Source: Oreocharis arfaki
Lineage: Eukaryota > Chordata > Aves > Passeriformes > Paramythiidae
Direction: 5' to 3'
Assembly: GCA_013398015.1 (NCBI GenBank)
Contig: VZRR01012719.1
Coordinates: 652,357 to 716,356, forward strand
DNA length: 64,000 nucleotides
This document shows positions 1 through 13,095 of the stretch, piece after piece. The stretch's first letter is position 1; each line of letters starts with the position of its first letter. Under the pieces are notes generated by a model. The model was not told where the DNA came from and searched no databases. It was given only the letters and a program-made list of their open reading frames with translations. The position numbers were made by a program, and so were the translations under genes.

Positions 1-92
1 GGCACTGAAATAAATTTATGCAATTTTTTGGCAGAGATAACATAGACCACGACTCCTGGACCCAGGAAGGTGCTGTTACCATGCTGTGACGT

Positions 93-115
93 GTATTGAA
101 ATAAAATTTCAATAC
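93..115. repeat. Perfect 10-bp inverted repeat with AAA loop
   Basis: GTATTGAAAT and its exact reverse complement ATTTCAATAC are separated by three A bases. The arms do not extend further and the stem is AT-rich. No U-tract or gene end is linked to it, so a terminator role is not supported. Stems of this size are close to chance expectation in 64 kb. Confidence 0.5.
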
Positions 116-1099
116 TTGTGTTTGAAAATATTATTACTTGATTTACTGGCCATTTACTTCTCTGGATGTAAGGCAGGGATTGTGGAAGGGCAAGCCTAAT
201 TCCTGTTTTAGGGTAATGGTGTTCATCACAGAATCCTCTGAAATAGATCTTGTGGCTCTGAGAGGAAATGGATTCTAAAAACAGGTGGATTCTGGGGGCT
301 GAACAAGGAGCTCTGAGAAAGGTGACAGCACAAGACGCAGACAAAAAGAATCCTTGTGGCTGTCAAGGACAGAATGGAGATAACATTTGTTTAATTGCTG
401 CTTTTTTAAAGCACATTCATCTCTACACATGAAAATGATCACAGCAACAGTTAAATTTGATAATTAATCCTTTATTATCATTATAACCATAAGTTTGTTA
501 CCCAATACTGTCCTGCTGTTCTGTACTCTAGTAGGTGTATGGGATTATTTATTCCCTACCTAGCACATACATGTGTGTATATGTTTGCTTAGACTCTAAG
601 GAAATTTTTAAATGCTTGTTGGACTTCTGTGAAAGTGTATAGAGTGTAAATGTTTTTTGGAAAATGAGGCAGAAGCATTCAAATGCTTTGCTAAATAGGA
701 AGGTAAGGATGTGAGAAATGTAAGGCTGTTTTTGATGTCCTTGCTAAGTAACAACTTACTTTGTAAATATCTTGGGGGTTTTGTAAAGTGCTACTTACTC
801 TGAATTAGTGATAAAAACTTTTCCACGTATTTTAATACTGACAAATTCCCTTATTCTGCCAACATGACATTCTCATTTTGCTGAACAAAACGTAGCCTGT
901 TGCTCTTTCTTGCATCTCAGCTTTCAGTTCTACTAAATCTTTCAGTCACTTCTCTTTACGTCTCTATTTTCAGCACATTTAGATAATGTGTAGGATTTTA
1001 AGTTGTTTTAGCTTGGGTCCATTGTGAGACATTAATACAGCCTTGACAAGGTCCATGGTGTGGAACGTTTTGGTCTCTAACACCAGCAAGAACAGATGG

Positions 1100-1165
1100 G
1101 AGAGCAGAGCTGTGTCTGACGTAAGGCACGCAAAAATGTGGATCTCGACGATTAATCACTGCACA
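1100..1165. promoter_or_regulatory. Possible conserved non-coding element with a CRE-like site
   Basis: In a CpG-poor background this patch has four CpG dinucleotides within about 60 bases. It includes TGACGTAA at 1117-1124, which resembles the binding site of CREB/ATF-type bZIP factors, and TAATC-type homeodomain cores near 1150. CpG retained in AT-rich intronic sequence can mark functional constraint. No transcript start is evident. The call is inference from base composition and motifs only. Confidence 0.2.
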
Positions 1166-4100
1166 CTGCTGACAAATAAGTGACAGTAATTGATGCAGCC
1201 CTTTGAGAGACAATCTGGAACTACTGCAGCCTGGGAAAGCTCATTCATTTCTTTTCCTTTCCTGAGTTAGTGGTGAATAACTGCCCTTCCTTAATTGCTG
1301 CCCAGCGTTGCTTTATAGGGTGACAGTGTCAGTGACAAGCCAGGAAGTCAGAGTCTAGTTGGAGCATTATCTGGCTAAGTCTTGTCTGTGCTCTGCTTCT
1401 GCAACTGTTGATGTTTTCTTTTCAGTGTATTGGCTGCCAAAGGGCTTATGCACATACACCTAAAGTGCATTTGAGTACTTACAAGTGTTCTGTTTGGTTT
1501 TCTGCTTGACAGTCTAATTATCAAAACATTTTCATTATTTATGTTGCACTCCTAGGCTGGAGTGTCAGGATTTCTCAGATGCCCAGTAGATTCCAGCAAT
1601 AAAGTCTGTGCACTCTGACTTGATCTGGTTTGCATGCACTCTGTGCTTTGTCTTGATTGAATTTATCTGACTCAGAGTAAAGCCAGAAGGTCTTAGGGCT
1701 GTAAGAAAATGTGTAACTGTTTAAACAGGCAGTGTGCCAGACCAAGGCAACGTATATTCAAACCACTGTCTGCTGCTAAGGCCCTGCTTGCAGAGTATTC
1801 CTTTTCTTGACAGCAGGGCGGGAAGTCGAGGCTCAGTCCAGAATATCAGAACAAAGAGAGATTTCTGCTGAATTTTCTCTCCAGTAGGCAGTGGGTGCTT
1901 CCATCACACTGAGCAAACTTTTCTTCCAGAACAACAATTGCTTGCCTCGGTTATTACTGGAATGAGGCCAAAATATTTCACTTTAGTGCAATAATATTGT
2001 TACAGCAAGAAGAGCTGCTGTGCAAAACCTGCTAGGACTGTCATATTTGTGGGTAGGGCCACCTCCCACCCAGTCGTGATTTAGATCTGCTGCCATTTCC
2101 ATGTAATTACCAGGCTGGCTAAGATAGTGTTCACATCCCTGTTACTCCTGAATGCGTCCTCTGCCTGTTCCCTTGTCTTGCTTTCTCAGCTCTCCACTGC
2201 TGCGGAAGGACAGGTGTCCTCATCTGAGAAAATGGGGAGGTAAATTGCTCCCACTTTCTGGACCTGGAGCACAAGGCAGTCAATTTCCCTATTTGCTGAT
2301 GATCCAAACTTTTGCATCTTGCACTGAGTGGAACAAGAGCTGCAGAAACTTAAGGGGTCTGTGAACCAAGCTTGTTACATCTGATTTGGCCAAACCTCTG
2401 TAGTGATTCAGTGGCAGGACAGAATGGATATCTAAGTGTGGAAGTGAGGTGGGCAAAAAAAAAAGAGCTGCTGATGGATCATGTGTTTCCTTTCCCTAGA
2501 ATGCCTTGCAGTGGCTCTGGCGATTTAGAGCTCCTAGCCAAGAACTGCACTTCCCCTGTGGCCACAAATGACAGATTTTTTTTTCTTTCTTTCACTGGGC
2601 CATATTTGCTTTCTGAACACAAATTTGCCTCCTTAGAGCCCGAGTTGTTTCCTCACAGCATTCTCGTTGCTCTGGTATTGCATTGGTGGTGCTGGAATAA
2701 TTGGTGAGAGTGTGCTAGCAGCAGGCTGCAAGACTGTTACTCTGCTCTAGCAGAAATGGTTGAAATGTGGGGCTTTGCAGGGTAGGGTGTATAAGCTTAG
2801 AAGAGGATAGTTCAAAGTCTAGGAGTATGGCAAATGAGATGCAGAATGAACTTTTATCTAAGTTGAGGTGTTTTTTCATGTGAAATAGAGGAAAATGGAA
2901 TTCCAGCCATTGCAAAAGTCCTGGCAAATGTCGGGAGTGTTTCCTGAAGGAAGATTTTACCATTGCGTTCTCAATTCCACTGCATCTTTTATTTTAGTAG
3001 AATTCTTGGAGTAGATTAGGTATGATACAAAATCTGGTTTCCCTCTTAGATTTTTTTCCCTCTTTGCCTTTTCCCTTCAGGTTATTGTTGCTGTTACACG
3101 TCACCTTCTCAACCCTTCCTTTCCTGGCCATCTTTCTCTGGGTTTAGATCTTTCTCCAAGAAATCTGGAAAGATGCATTCAGCTATTTGCAGAAGAAGAA
3201 AAGTGCAAAATGAGTGGTGTATTCCCTGCTGATTTCACAGCTTGAACTGATAATTTTCCCAGTGTTTTTGCACCCTTTCTTCAGAGGCACCTGCCAGATC
3301 TTGATCCCTGCTCAAACTCTCACTGCAGTGGCTGTGCAGTGCTGTGGATTTCTAGGGCAAGATGTGACCTAGTAAAATGTGACTGCAAATGATAGAAGCA
3401 GGAATGTTTTTTTTTGTTCTAACATAAGTAATTATGCAGAGTTCAAGATCCCTAGGAAAGCCATGTTCTGGTGTGTTTGACACAACCTGTAATGTATTTT
3501 TAACCTTGATGCAATGTAGCCGTTACTATTACCTGCAGTCAGATATACCTGTTTTACTGAACTGCTCAATTACTGGCTTTTTTAGTCACATTTTTCTAAC
3601 ATTTTCAGAGCTGCTTGAATAGAGGCAACCAGCATTGTTAGGCTCATTTAGAAGAGCACTTGAGACTGGCTGCTTGTGATTATGTGTCCAAGCAGAAACT
3701 GGAAACATAGGGACTGGAATACTTGGTTCCTTACTGCATTTGTAGTTGTCCAATATTTCAGTATTTCCAAAAGAAGCAGCCAAATGAGACCCACAAGTGT
3801 TGGTGAGAGAAGGGGGTGTTGTGTCGGATGAGATTGTGTCATATCCCTCTGGAATTGCTTCCCTGCTGCCCACTTAACCCAGCCAAGAGGAGCTCACTTG
3901 TATGGCAATCTCTGTGGAAAACTTATTGAAGGTTAGTAAGATCGTTTTTTAGTTGTTTTCTTAAAAAAAAAATAAAAATCTTAATTGCTTATTACAGATA
4001 CTTTATTGATTCTGTCTTGAGGTGGATTTTCCCTAAAGCATCTCCAGTTTGCATAAATGGTGCTTTTCTGAGTGTCAGAGTCTGCACGTGAGGAAAGCAT

Positions 4101-7083
4101 TGGGTGGATTTTTGTGCATGTTTTTCTATTTGGTGAAGTTAGTACTACACACTGTAATAAAAAAAAATGTTCTGAAAACCTTGTTTTCAGCTTGGAATAG
4201 TGTTTGGGTGTTACATGTGTTGTCAGTATTTTCTTGCCAGTTTGTACCTGAAACTGTTACTCCACATAAAATGTGATTTTTTTTTTTTCTTGCTATGATA
4301 ATAGTTCATTACTATGCTAAAAGATTTTCATTTGGGAAAATGTATTTGCTGAGAAATCTGTGAAATGAAGCTTCACTGTCTAATTGGAAATGTTACTCTA
4401 AGAATTACAATTTTATTTGATGTGTGCTCTGTGGTCTTCTGCTTGTTCTCTCTCACAGCCTAGGATGCTGTTTCCCTTTCTAATGTAACTAGTTAGTTAT
4501 TGCTAACCAGTGAGCTTACAGTTTAGATAAAAAGTTAAGAAAAATGAAGGCAAATACTATTTCTAGTTTGTGGTTGATAAATGACGAATGAAATAATGAA
4601 TTGGCCTGGCCATGCCCTGAGGTCTGTGGCAAAATTAGCATTTGAAACTCTTCTGAGTCAGCTGTTAGATCAGACTCTGACTGGGAAGAGTTTCAGCTGC
4701 ACAAAATGGGCTTTTTCGTATGGGGTAGTTCGAATGTCACCTAACAAACCAAGTTCTCTTCTTGTTTTGACATGAACAACTTAGATTTCCTCTTTTGCTG
4801 GCAGACTTCATTATCTCTGTGGCTTTTTTAATCACCAGGCACTCACCCAAAATAGCCTAGACATTATTGGTGTGTCCTTACTGGTAGGAAGCATGACCTG
4901 CTCTCTGATACTGGGCCATCCAAAAGAATGTAGTAAATTTTAATGTGATTGTAACTTAGCCGGCATTTACATAAAAGACAACAATGATCTTCTTGTTATA
5001 GAGATCATTAATGAAACATCAGCACTGGTCTGCAAATGTGCTACCATGTTGTGATCCAGCTGAAAAAACAGCCTTGTGTAACTTGAGTACGTTGCATAAC
5101 GCAGGAAGTGGAAAAACAAACTGAATTTCCAATGGTTGTTTTCATTTTAACTAGATCTCAATGAAAAGTCTACATTGAGTAGCTTTTTGAGTAATTTAAC
5201 TTCTGAATCCTCTGAAGGAATATCTGGGAGGCTGAATATATTCTTTCTGGCCTGTTCAGGGCTGGTATTTGTGGTTGCCTTTCTCAGAGTGTTCATCTGA
5301 TGTTAGAAATCCAAACAGCAATGAGCTCCAGATAAGTCACGTGGCACCGTTGGTGTTTCTGAGTGGAGAAAAGGATGAGTGCTCTGCTCTGGGACTTGTG
5401 GGTGATTCAAAATCCATCTTCCTTGTGCAGTCAGGCATGTAACTTGGAAATTTGCTTACCAGTTGGTATCTGGAAAGATAAAAGCAGTAAGTCACATCTT
5501 GTGATAGGCAAACTCATATTCCAGTAAACTCATGGGAACATCATCATGTACAGAACTTACTTGATATTTTTTATCAAACTATAGTTTCAATGCCAGTACA
5601 TTCAAGATAAACTCCTTTCCCTTCAATGATGTTCTCCAGTTTTTATCTCATTGTAGAAAGGCAAAAGTTGCAAAACTCAGCAAGATTTCAGGAGGATGTG
5701 GCCAGTCAGGAAACTCTGCAGCTCTTTCTTGTAAGTTCTGCCATTCTCAAGTGCTAAATTTCCCCGAGGATTGTGAGTGATCTGATCCAAGTCTGAAATG
5801 TTTGTTAACAGTTTTAAAGGTCCTCCTCTGCTCTTTTAAAACTGAGATTTCTTTAGGAAGTTTATCTTGTTAGAAAGTTTTTGAAGGAAATTGCATCCAG
5901 GTAAAAATTGGATTTAGAAAACTGAACTGCGAAATGAGACTGTCCGCTCTTGCTGTGGATGGTGTGCAAACTAACATATGCATGGAGTTCAAGAGACTTA
6001 TGTTGACTTTTTATTAGCAGGAGATCTGTTTCTGTGACCCAGCAGAAGGGACACAGACATTGCTGACCCAGAAAAGATTGCTCAGCATCACCCTGCAGAT
6101 TGATGTTGCCCTACATGTGAATTATTGATGGATGGAACAGGCACACTCTGGATTGTACTTGGTCTTATTAGCTGAAGAGGAAGAGAGGATGCTGTGCTGG
6201 CTTGTTAAAGTAAATAGTGTGGAGATGGAAACTTTAAATTTCTTATGAACTGAACAGAATTGCAGGGCCCACACTCATTATAGTTTCTTGTGTTACCATT
6301 AAAATTAATGGCCACATCATCTTCAGTGGAGATGTTCTTTAGTTTGGTGATCCTTCAGTGAGAGGTGCAGAGGATCTGTCTCCTTTCAGACATGGCTTGG
6401 CCTTGGGTATTTTGTGCCAGCAGGACCTCAGGGTAGGTGATGAGAGCGCTTGACAATGGATAAAACTGCTGTGTGCCACAGGGCTAAAGTGACACTCTCA
6501 GCCTGTAATGTCTGCTCAAATAAACTAGATCTCAAAAGTAGTATTAAATTTGCATCCCATATTGTGGCTTATTTGATCAACAGAGCTCTCCCATCCCTCC
6601 CATCCCTGTCCCCCTGTACACAGATTCAGCAGTGGCTTTTCAATTGACTGAGGACACCACATAATTAATGGTTGCCTGGAGATTATTATTTGAATTTGGT
6701 TTAACTTTAGATTTGGCTATGTTTTTGTAATTATTTTTTCCTTTATTTTATTTTCCCCATATGAGAATAATCTGCTTTTGATATATATTGTTACCCTTAG
6801 ATTTAAAATATGTGACAATATGCAAACTGTATTTCAAGTGGTGCAGCACTGGCCCGTTTCCAGACTGGGTTAGATTTATAGGATAACAGTATATTGTATT
6901 GTTTTGTGTCAGATTCTTGGAGTGACATGACACTTACTTAATTTTCACACCACCACCCATCTTTCTGCATATAAAACAAATGTTACAAAACTCAGCAAAT
7001 AGGTGAAAGCTGCTTGCTTCTTCTAAAGGGCTGATTGTTTCAGGGAAGATACTTGATTTAGAGATTTGCTGAGATTGACCACT

Positions 7084-7100
7084 TGTGTGTGTGTGTGTGT
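7084..7100 (+). repeat. (TG)8 dinucleotide microsatellite
   Basis: Seventeen bases of uninterrupted TG repeat. Short TG tracts are typical of vertebrate introns and are likely to be length-polymorphic. No other function is suggested. Confidence 0.95.
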
Positions 7101-8167
7101 TCCATCATCTTATTTGCCTTCCACGTTTTGCTAAAGCCTAGAGGTCCTTGGCAGCTGAGCTAAAGGCTGTTGTACACACATAGTAAGACAAGTGGTCTTC
7201 TCTGCAGTTGAAGGAGAGAGAAACAAGAGCTGAAAACCAAGAAAAATTATATAGAGCAGAGCATGTGCTTGGCGAAGGTACATTTTCTGGTGGTTTTTTT
7301 TACCTTTATAACAAATATGTTTTACAGACTGAGCATTGCCCTCTGGTTGTCCTATTTTGCAGAGCAATGGCCTGGAATAAAAAAGTTGCTGACAGTTTGG
7401 GATGTGCCACTGAGGCGAGAGAAAGGGAGGCAGGTGCATCACTTCCTTTATAGTGTGTTTTGTGGTTGTCTGTCTCTAGAAAAGCTGGTTTTATAACCCA
7501 AGGTTCTGAAGCCCAGAGTGGCAAAGGAAGAACCCCTGAGTTCTTCATGAACGTCTGCTCCTGAAATTACAGAAAGACAGTGTCTTAACAATCAGGATGG
7601 GACAATTTTCAGGGAAAAAAAGAGACATTGGTTGTGTGCTGCACTTCCTGATTTATTTAATTTTTTTGTGTGCTCCTCAGTTCCTTCTCCTCATAGTTTT
7701 CCATTTCCAAATGCAAACAATAACACAAAATATTAAATGATTGCTACAGGGGGAAATAACACATTAGAAATCTAAAACAAAAAAGGCAGTGCATGGTTTG
7801 TTTATCCTCTGAAGGTAGATTTTTGTTTAAAAGACAGAAAAATCTTGTTTGTAAATTGCTGAATACCCTAAATCCTGAAGTTCAGTGGGAACACTTTGGG
7901 AACAGCTATGATCTAGAACTCTGAATAATTTACTGTGCCTGCTTGATTCTGTGATGTATCGAAGCCACACTGCAGTAATTGAAGCTGAAGCTGCTCAGCC
8001 ACTGGAACTGCATAAGACAATAGGGGTCAATGTATTTCAACAGAGAATAAGGGTTTGATCAAAGTTCTGTGCGTTATCAAAAGTAATTCCCTCTTGTAAC
8101 AGGAGGTTGCCTGCTGATACACATGTTTTTAACAGATACCAAAGCCTATTTTCTATTATTTTTGCAG

Positions 8168-8207
8168 GAGGATGTACTTCTGTTCAACAGCCCATCCTTT
8201 AGTAGAA
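8168..8207 (+). other. Exon-like segment, 40 bp (hypothetical)
   Basis: A T-rich tract ending in TTTTTGCAG precedes the segment, and a full-consensus donor GTAAGT follows it at 8208. Two frames are open. One reads EDVLLFNSPSFSR and continues past the donor to a stop near 8234. The other reads RMYFCSTAHPLVE and is open to a stop near 8352. No homolog is recognised. A very short exon between strong splice signals is possible but also common by chance in long introns. Confidence 0.12.
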
Positions 8208-8368
8208 GTAAGTTCAAAGAAATGTCGAGCAAATGTCGCTAATCCTTTTGAATTAGCGGTGCAAGTTCATGAGGTCACTTGTTACAGTGATGTAATATGC
8301 AGAAAACCTCTAATAACTGAACATGTGTTGCATGTAAAGCCAGAAGCAAAGTAAACTGGAACACTGAC

Positions 8369-8446
8369 ATGAGATTGAGCAGCGTGTATTCTGTATCCAC
8401 ATCAAAGCTCTCAGATGCCTTCCGCCCAGACAAGGACGTGGAGCTG
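8369..8446 (+). other. First-exon-like segment, 26 codons to a donor (hypothetical)
   Basis: An ATG opens a frame of 26 codons that ends exactly at a GTAATG donor (CTG|GTAATG). The peptide begins MRLSSVYSVSTSKL and ends with charged residues FRPDKDVEL. The last third uses GC-ending codons (CGC, GAC, AAG, GTG, GAG, CTG), unlike the AT-rich surroundings. The start context GAC-ATG-A has G at -3. No promoter or homolog is recognised. The opposite strand is also partly open, which weakens the coding case. Confidence 0.13.
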
Positions 8447-9481
8447 GTAATGTCTCTCTTTTTCTGGCTGTAGCATCAAACATCAGGCTCTTGGAATACA
8501 GCATACTCAACTTGAGCCTCTGAAAGTGGGTCTAGACTTGAGGAGATTTAGCATTAATGGCAACATTGCAAATAACTGGGCACAGTTTATGTTCTTGTTT
8601 ACTTCCTTAATCAGATTTATTACATTTGTGCGTCTGGTGGTAGGCATTTAATGAAATCATGTTTCGAATACCGTTCAGAATTTTTCTGGTTCTTTCCTCC
8701 TGAATGGGCTCAGAGGTTGCATGCAAGAATTCTGATGCCATTTGCAGTTATGTTAAAATGCTCAAAGTCATTCTACATTAGTTAACACTCCTAGAAATCA
8801 GCATGCTCTGAGTTTATCTCCTCTCAGAGAAAGCAGAATGCCTACTCATTGAGCCTGCTGCTTGATGACATTCACCCCTCTACACTTGCTGCTTGAGTTT
8901 CTTTGTAAGCCTGCACTCACAGTTAGGACAAAAGTAACTGGAAAAGGAGTGCAAAGACCTCTTTTAAGTTTGCTCTGACTTGGAACAGCCATGAGGTGCA
9001 ACTCAGTATTGTGTAGATAAACTAGCACTGATCCTTGGAGCAGCAGAGCCCAGCTCCTGGCCGGAGTTAGCAATCCCTGCTCAGACCTTAAACTGGGAAA
9101 GGGCTGTGCAGTCTTAACTGCTGTTGTTTCCAGGTTTGAAGGTAGTTCAGTGCATCGTCACTTTGGGTGTTTGCTTTGGAGTCTATTCTGGAACATAAAT
9201 CCCTCTGGGATTTCCTTGGAGGGGGGACAAAACGTTATCCTCTCCTAAAAATGAAATGAGATTCCATGGGCTGTCGGATAGGTCCTGTTGTCTGAGTGCC
9301 AGTGCAGCACGGAATGACTGATTCATTGCTCGCCTGTGCTGGATGTAACTGTTTTATACTGCTGCAAAATGAGTGTAAAACCCATGGCTTACACTGGGAG
9401 GTGTTTAATTGCACCTCACTGCTGTATTTATGGCTCTGCCTAAGTTCCTGAGTTTAGTGGCACTTCCGCTGCAAAGCAGCC

Positions 9482-9679
9482 ATGGAAAACCTTAGGGAAT
9501 TTATGGCACATAGACGTGTAATGCCTGTTTTCTCAGATGCAACTGGCAGTTTAACTGAGGCCCTTGGTACAATATTGTTTGCAATTTGCTTTATTTTGAC
9601 TGTCAGCCACGGTGAGCTCATAGAAAATCATTCTGAACTAACTCAGGAAATAAGTCTTTTGATATCTTCAAGACGTTAA
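9482..9679 (+). other. Small ORF (65 codons) with near-ideal Kozak start (hypothetical)
   Basis: The start sits in GCAGCCATGG, which matches the vertebrate initiation consensus very well. The predicted peptide begins MENLREFMAHRR, has a hydrophobic run at about residues 29-42 (LGTILFAICFILTV) and a polar C-terminal end. It could in principle be a short membrane peptide. A GTGAGC donor-like motif lies inside at 9612. There is no recognised homolog, no promoter and no poly(A) signal at a fitting place. It may well be chance, and translation evidence would be needed to call it a gene. Confidence 0.12.
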
Positions 9680-10378
9680 TGTTGTTCTCTGTGCTCAGAA
9701 AGAACAAAGAGATAAATTCTTTGTGTTCACTGGAATCACTTTTTTCCAAGTGCAGGAAGAGCTCAGTGCCTCCAAAATGGCTGAGTGTTGCTGTACATGG
9801 AACATGTTGTTTGGAGAGCAGAGCATCAGCTGCCCCTGAGTACACCAGCTGGAATTAGGTGGCTATGGAGTCAGTAAGATGAAAATTCAGAGGCAGATGC
9901 CAGCATTGGCATAGGATAATTTCTGGTCTTGGAGCCTTCATGCAAAGTGCAGAATATTCCTCCCCTCTAATCAGAAGCAGATCCTCCCCACCCAGCTGTC
10001 CTCCTTACTCTTGCACATTCTTCCATTAGTAGTGTGGGCCAGGCAGTGAAAACTTCATTTCCCATAATATTTTGAAGGAAATCTGTGGGATTATCACCAC
10101 CTGTTACCACTGTGCAGCACTCAGATGCTGTTCCACAGTGCAAGGTGAGATAGAAAGTAAATGCGAATGTGAATGACAATTGCAGGAGCAGATGCCTGGG
10201 AAAAGGGAGCCTTGCTGGCAGGATTTCTTGCCTCGAGATCCCTATCTGGGTATTTCAGGACTCTGCACTTCAGCCCATGTTCTCTGTCTAGTTTCCTCCT
10301 TCATCTTTTTGTACCTGCTCTGCTCAGATCGTTTCCTTAACAAAAACCAGCCAGCAGAGAAGATGAATTGCTTGTAAC

Positions 10379-10575
10379 AGACCCGGCGCTGCAGACCCTG
10401 ATATCACTGGCGAGTCGTGCGCTGTGGGTGGGATTTGGTTTCCTGAGCATTGATCCCTGCTGTGCTCTGGAAGATGCCCCAGGACAACTCGGGCCTGCGT
10501 TTGCCCAGAAGGGCACGAGGTCCTGGCTCATTTGTCAACCTCATGGAGACGAGGAGACATGGCCCGGGGCAGCCA
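10379..10575. promoter_or_regulatory. Local CpG- and GC-rich patch
   Basis: About 200 bases with roughly ten CpG dinucleotides and clearly higher GC than the flanks. Several overlapping open frames on both strands simply follow from the low stop-codon density of GC-rich DNA. The patch is short for a CpG island and no initiator or TATA box is obvious. It could be a conserved element, an old retroposed fragment or a weak alternative promoter. Confidence 0.2.
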
Positions 10576-13084
10576 AAATGCCACTGCACACCCCTGTTTA
10601 CACAACTGAATCCTACCCACAGTGAGCCCTTGCTCTCTGTGCGAAGGTTGAGAGAAAGTTTCCTGATGAGTTACTTTTTTTTGAACAGAAAGTTGAGGTT
10701 TTGTTTATTCTTTTGTGTGATATGTGCCTTTCCTGCAGGCAGAATTCCCAATACAGGCTTGGTTGTTCAGCTCACAGCACGAATGCAGCCTGCCAGAGGG
10801 GAAAGAAACATTTTCCAAGCCATTCCGTAGCAGCAGCAGCAGCTTACACCAGTGACTCTTGTGCTCTGTTGTACATTATCACCACTTAGGAAGCCTTGCA
10901 TTTCTAATGGAATATTGTGCTGTTTGGAGGATGGTTTCCACTGTTTGTGTGAATCCTACTTTTTTTGCCAGAAAAAACCTGAAAATAGAAGCAATTAGCA
11001 GAAAAACAGGCAATAGCAGGAATGTTTGTCTTCCTGTCATAACCCTAGATTCTTGTAATAGGAGTACATCTGCAGATTAATAATTGTGTCTTGCCTAGTG
11101 ATCTGAGAGCAAGTAATGAGAAGGTAAAGAAGACTTGAATGTTTTCCAGCAAAAGAGAATATATTCCTGGAAGAATGTGGAACAAAGTGCTGTTGTGGCT
11201 CCTTTTTGTTCTCTGCACTGCCTTGTTGCAGTCTTTGTGTGGAGGGTGCATAAGGATTTATTTAGAGCTGCTGCTCTCACTCCTGTGATCATCTCCACAT
11301 GGGGCAGAGGTTGGTCTCTATGATTTTTGCTGGGTGGGGGTCTTAATTTGGAAAAGACCTGGCTAACAGACTGCTTATATGTTTCTGATCTTTCTTAATG
11401 TGATTATGGTGGCTTGTGCTTCCCTCCTGTTGCTGAGGAGGAGATTTTCGGAAGTGCTCTGTTGGCCAGAGGCTGTTCCTATTAAAGACATCAGGGAGGC
11501 TCTCCTGGGTGTGATGGAAGTTGAGACTGGGCAATTATAATTAGGTCTTTTCAAAAATGTTGTCGTTGGTAATTTTGTGTACAGCAGGTGGAACAGTTGA
11601 AATGAAATACTTGGTGCGTAGGCAGCCTGTCAGTAACTGCTAAGGAAACTTGTGTGCAGGAATTCCACGTGGAGAAATGTAGTCACTGGTGTGTGCTGAC
11701 CAAAAGTATTGCTTGACAATTGATGCCGCAAGAATGGAGGGAAAGGGGAAAACGAGGGTAAAATATAAAATGTATCGTGAGAACAGAGGTGCTTATCTCC
11801 GAAACACAGATGAAAATGACGTTTTTATTACCTATCTACATGTATTCTTGATTTCTGTATTCTGTTGTCATTATCCTGTTATAACCATCCATCTTTGGCT
11901 ATGATTTATTCCACAGCATGCTTAATCAGCATCGTGCGTGATTGAAAAATATTTGTATAGTTTATACAATGTATGAATGAAGAATGTTGGTGGGGGAAGT
12001 TCACCAAAGAGAACTAGAACAGGTAAAGTTACAGAAAAGCCCTGAAAGCATATTTATGTTTCCTCTCAGTCATGTCATGTTAGCTCTGACATTGATTGTA
12101 GCTGTTCTGCTCACCTGAAGATGATATGAGCAATATTTTATCTGTAGCATAAAACCAAATATGGACATAATATGCATGAGTAGTGCCTGTCTCCATGGAG
12201 GAGTTAAAAGGAGAGGAAGCAGACATCCTTGAGGCACACACGGTTTTTGCTGAAAGGGACAGGATTTATGTCCATCTCCTCTAGCAGGGCACTGTATTTC
12301 AAACCTTATGGATGCTGTCAGTCCCAAGCAGCATTTGTTGGAGAACTGCTACAAGATGTTGTAAGGGCTGATCAGTGCTTTTCTGCAAACCTGTGAGAGG
12401 ATTCTGAAGGTAATCATGTGATCAGAGCTCAGGCATTGGCTGCATTATTCCTTGAACACTGCTTTTAGCACCTGACTTATGAAACCCATTTGACCTTCCT
12501 GTACACTGATGGAAATCTGTAGTGCAGTCTGACGGCATTGAGCTTTTGTTACCTTTTCAGTTTTAGTTCAGAAAGCTGCTAACTGGAAATCCATGCTATA
12601 TTTTCCTGGTTTTGGCATTAGTGTAATCAGATGGGTTTTCTAATTGGCTTGGACAGTGCCAGTGTTGAAGTATTTCTCCTACAGCTTTCCAGTGTCGTCA
12701 GTATTTATCAGTCATAGCTCCTCATTAACACAGTATTACATTTCTAGATTATCTGAATTTTTTACTAGGTTCTCTGCATACATAGCAACTTATATCTTGG
12801 CCTTTTCCTTCATGTTACTTTGTTAGAAAAGTGAGACATTTATCAGTCTGTATTGATAGAGTTCCTAGTTAAAGGATCAAAGGAGGAGTTTTGCTTTCTT
12901 TCAGCATTGAGCCCACAGATGTTTTTATTAATCAAGTTCATCTTCCAGGAACATTTTTTGTCTTTATCTGCTGTTTTGAAAGGGAAGAATAAGTGATGCT
13001 GAGTTTCAGATTTGCTCAGTCACATTTATCTTGTATAATGCTTCTGTGCTTGATTGGAAGTTGCTGTGGCAAATGTGAATAAAA

Positions 13085-13095
13085 AGAGAGAGAGA
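13085..13095 (+). repeat. Short (AG)n tract
   Basis: Eleven bases of alternating AG within an A-rich context. Ordinary low-complexity sequence. Confidence 0.8.

Larger units (their letters stand above)
1..8160. other. Gene-free AT-rich stretch (intron or intergenic)
   Basis: No coding gene, RNA gene or intact repeat could be recognised here. Open frames are short, overlap on both strands and lack splice or start context, as expected by chance. Visible details are a short perfect hairpin at 93-115, a CpG-containing patch around 1.1 kb and a short TG microsatellite at 7084, each listed separately. The piece around 2215-2260 has a faint resemblance to the middle of a MIR SINE but is too short to call. 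Confidence 0.6.

Noticed and set aside
2205..2265. Possible second MIR fragment (TCCTCATCTG-GAAAATGGGGA)
   Set aside because: Only about 20 bases resemble the consensus. The flanks do not follow the order of MIR blocks.
3586..3873. 95-codon minus-strand frame with protein-like composition
   Set aside because: It begins at GTG immediately after a stop codon, its first ATG is far inside, and there are no fitting splice sites. Length is within chance expectation.
4715..4745. tRNA B-box-like GTTCGAATGTC
   Set aside because: The B box is imperfect and there is no A box or cloverleaf at the proper distance upstream.
7920..7970. Possible CR1 3' end resembling GATTCTGTGAT
   Set aside because: No tandem ATTCTATG-type tail and no CR1 body upstream. 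Too short to support.
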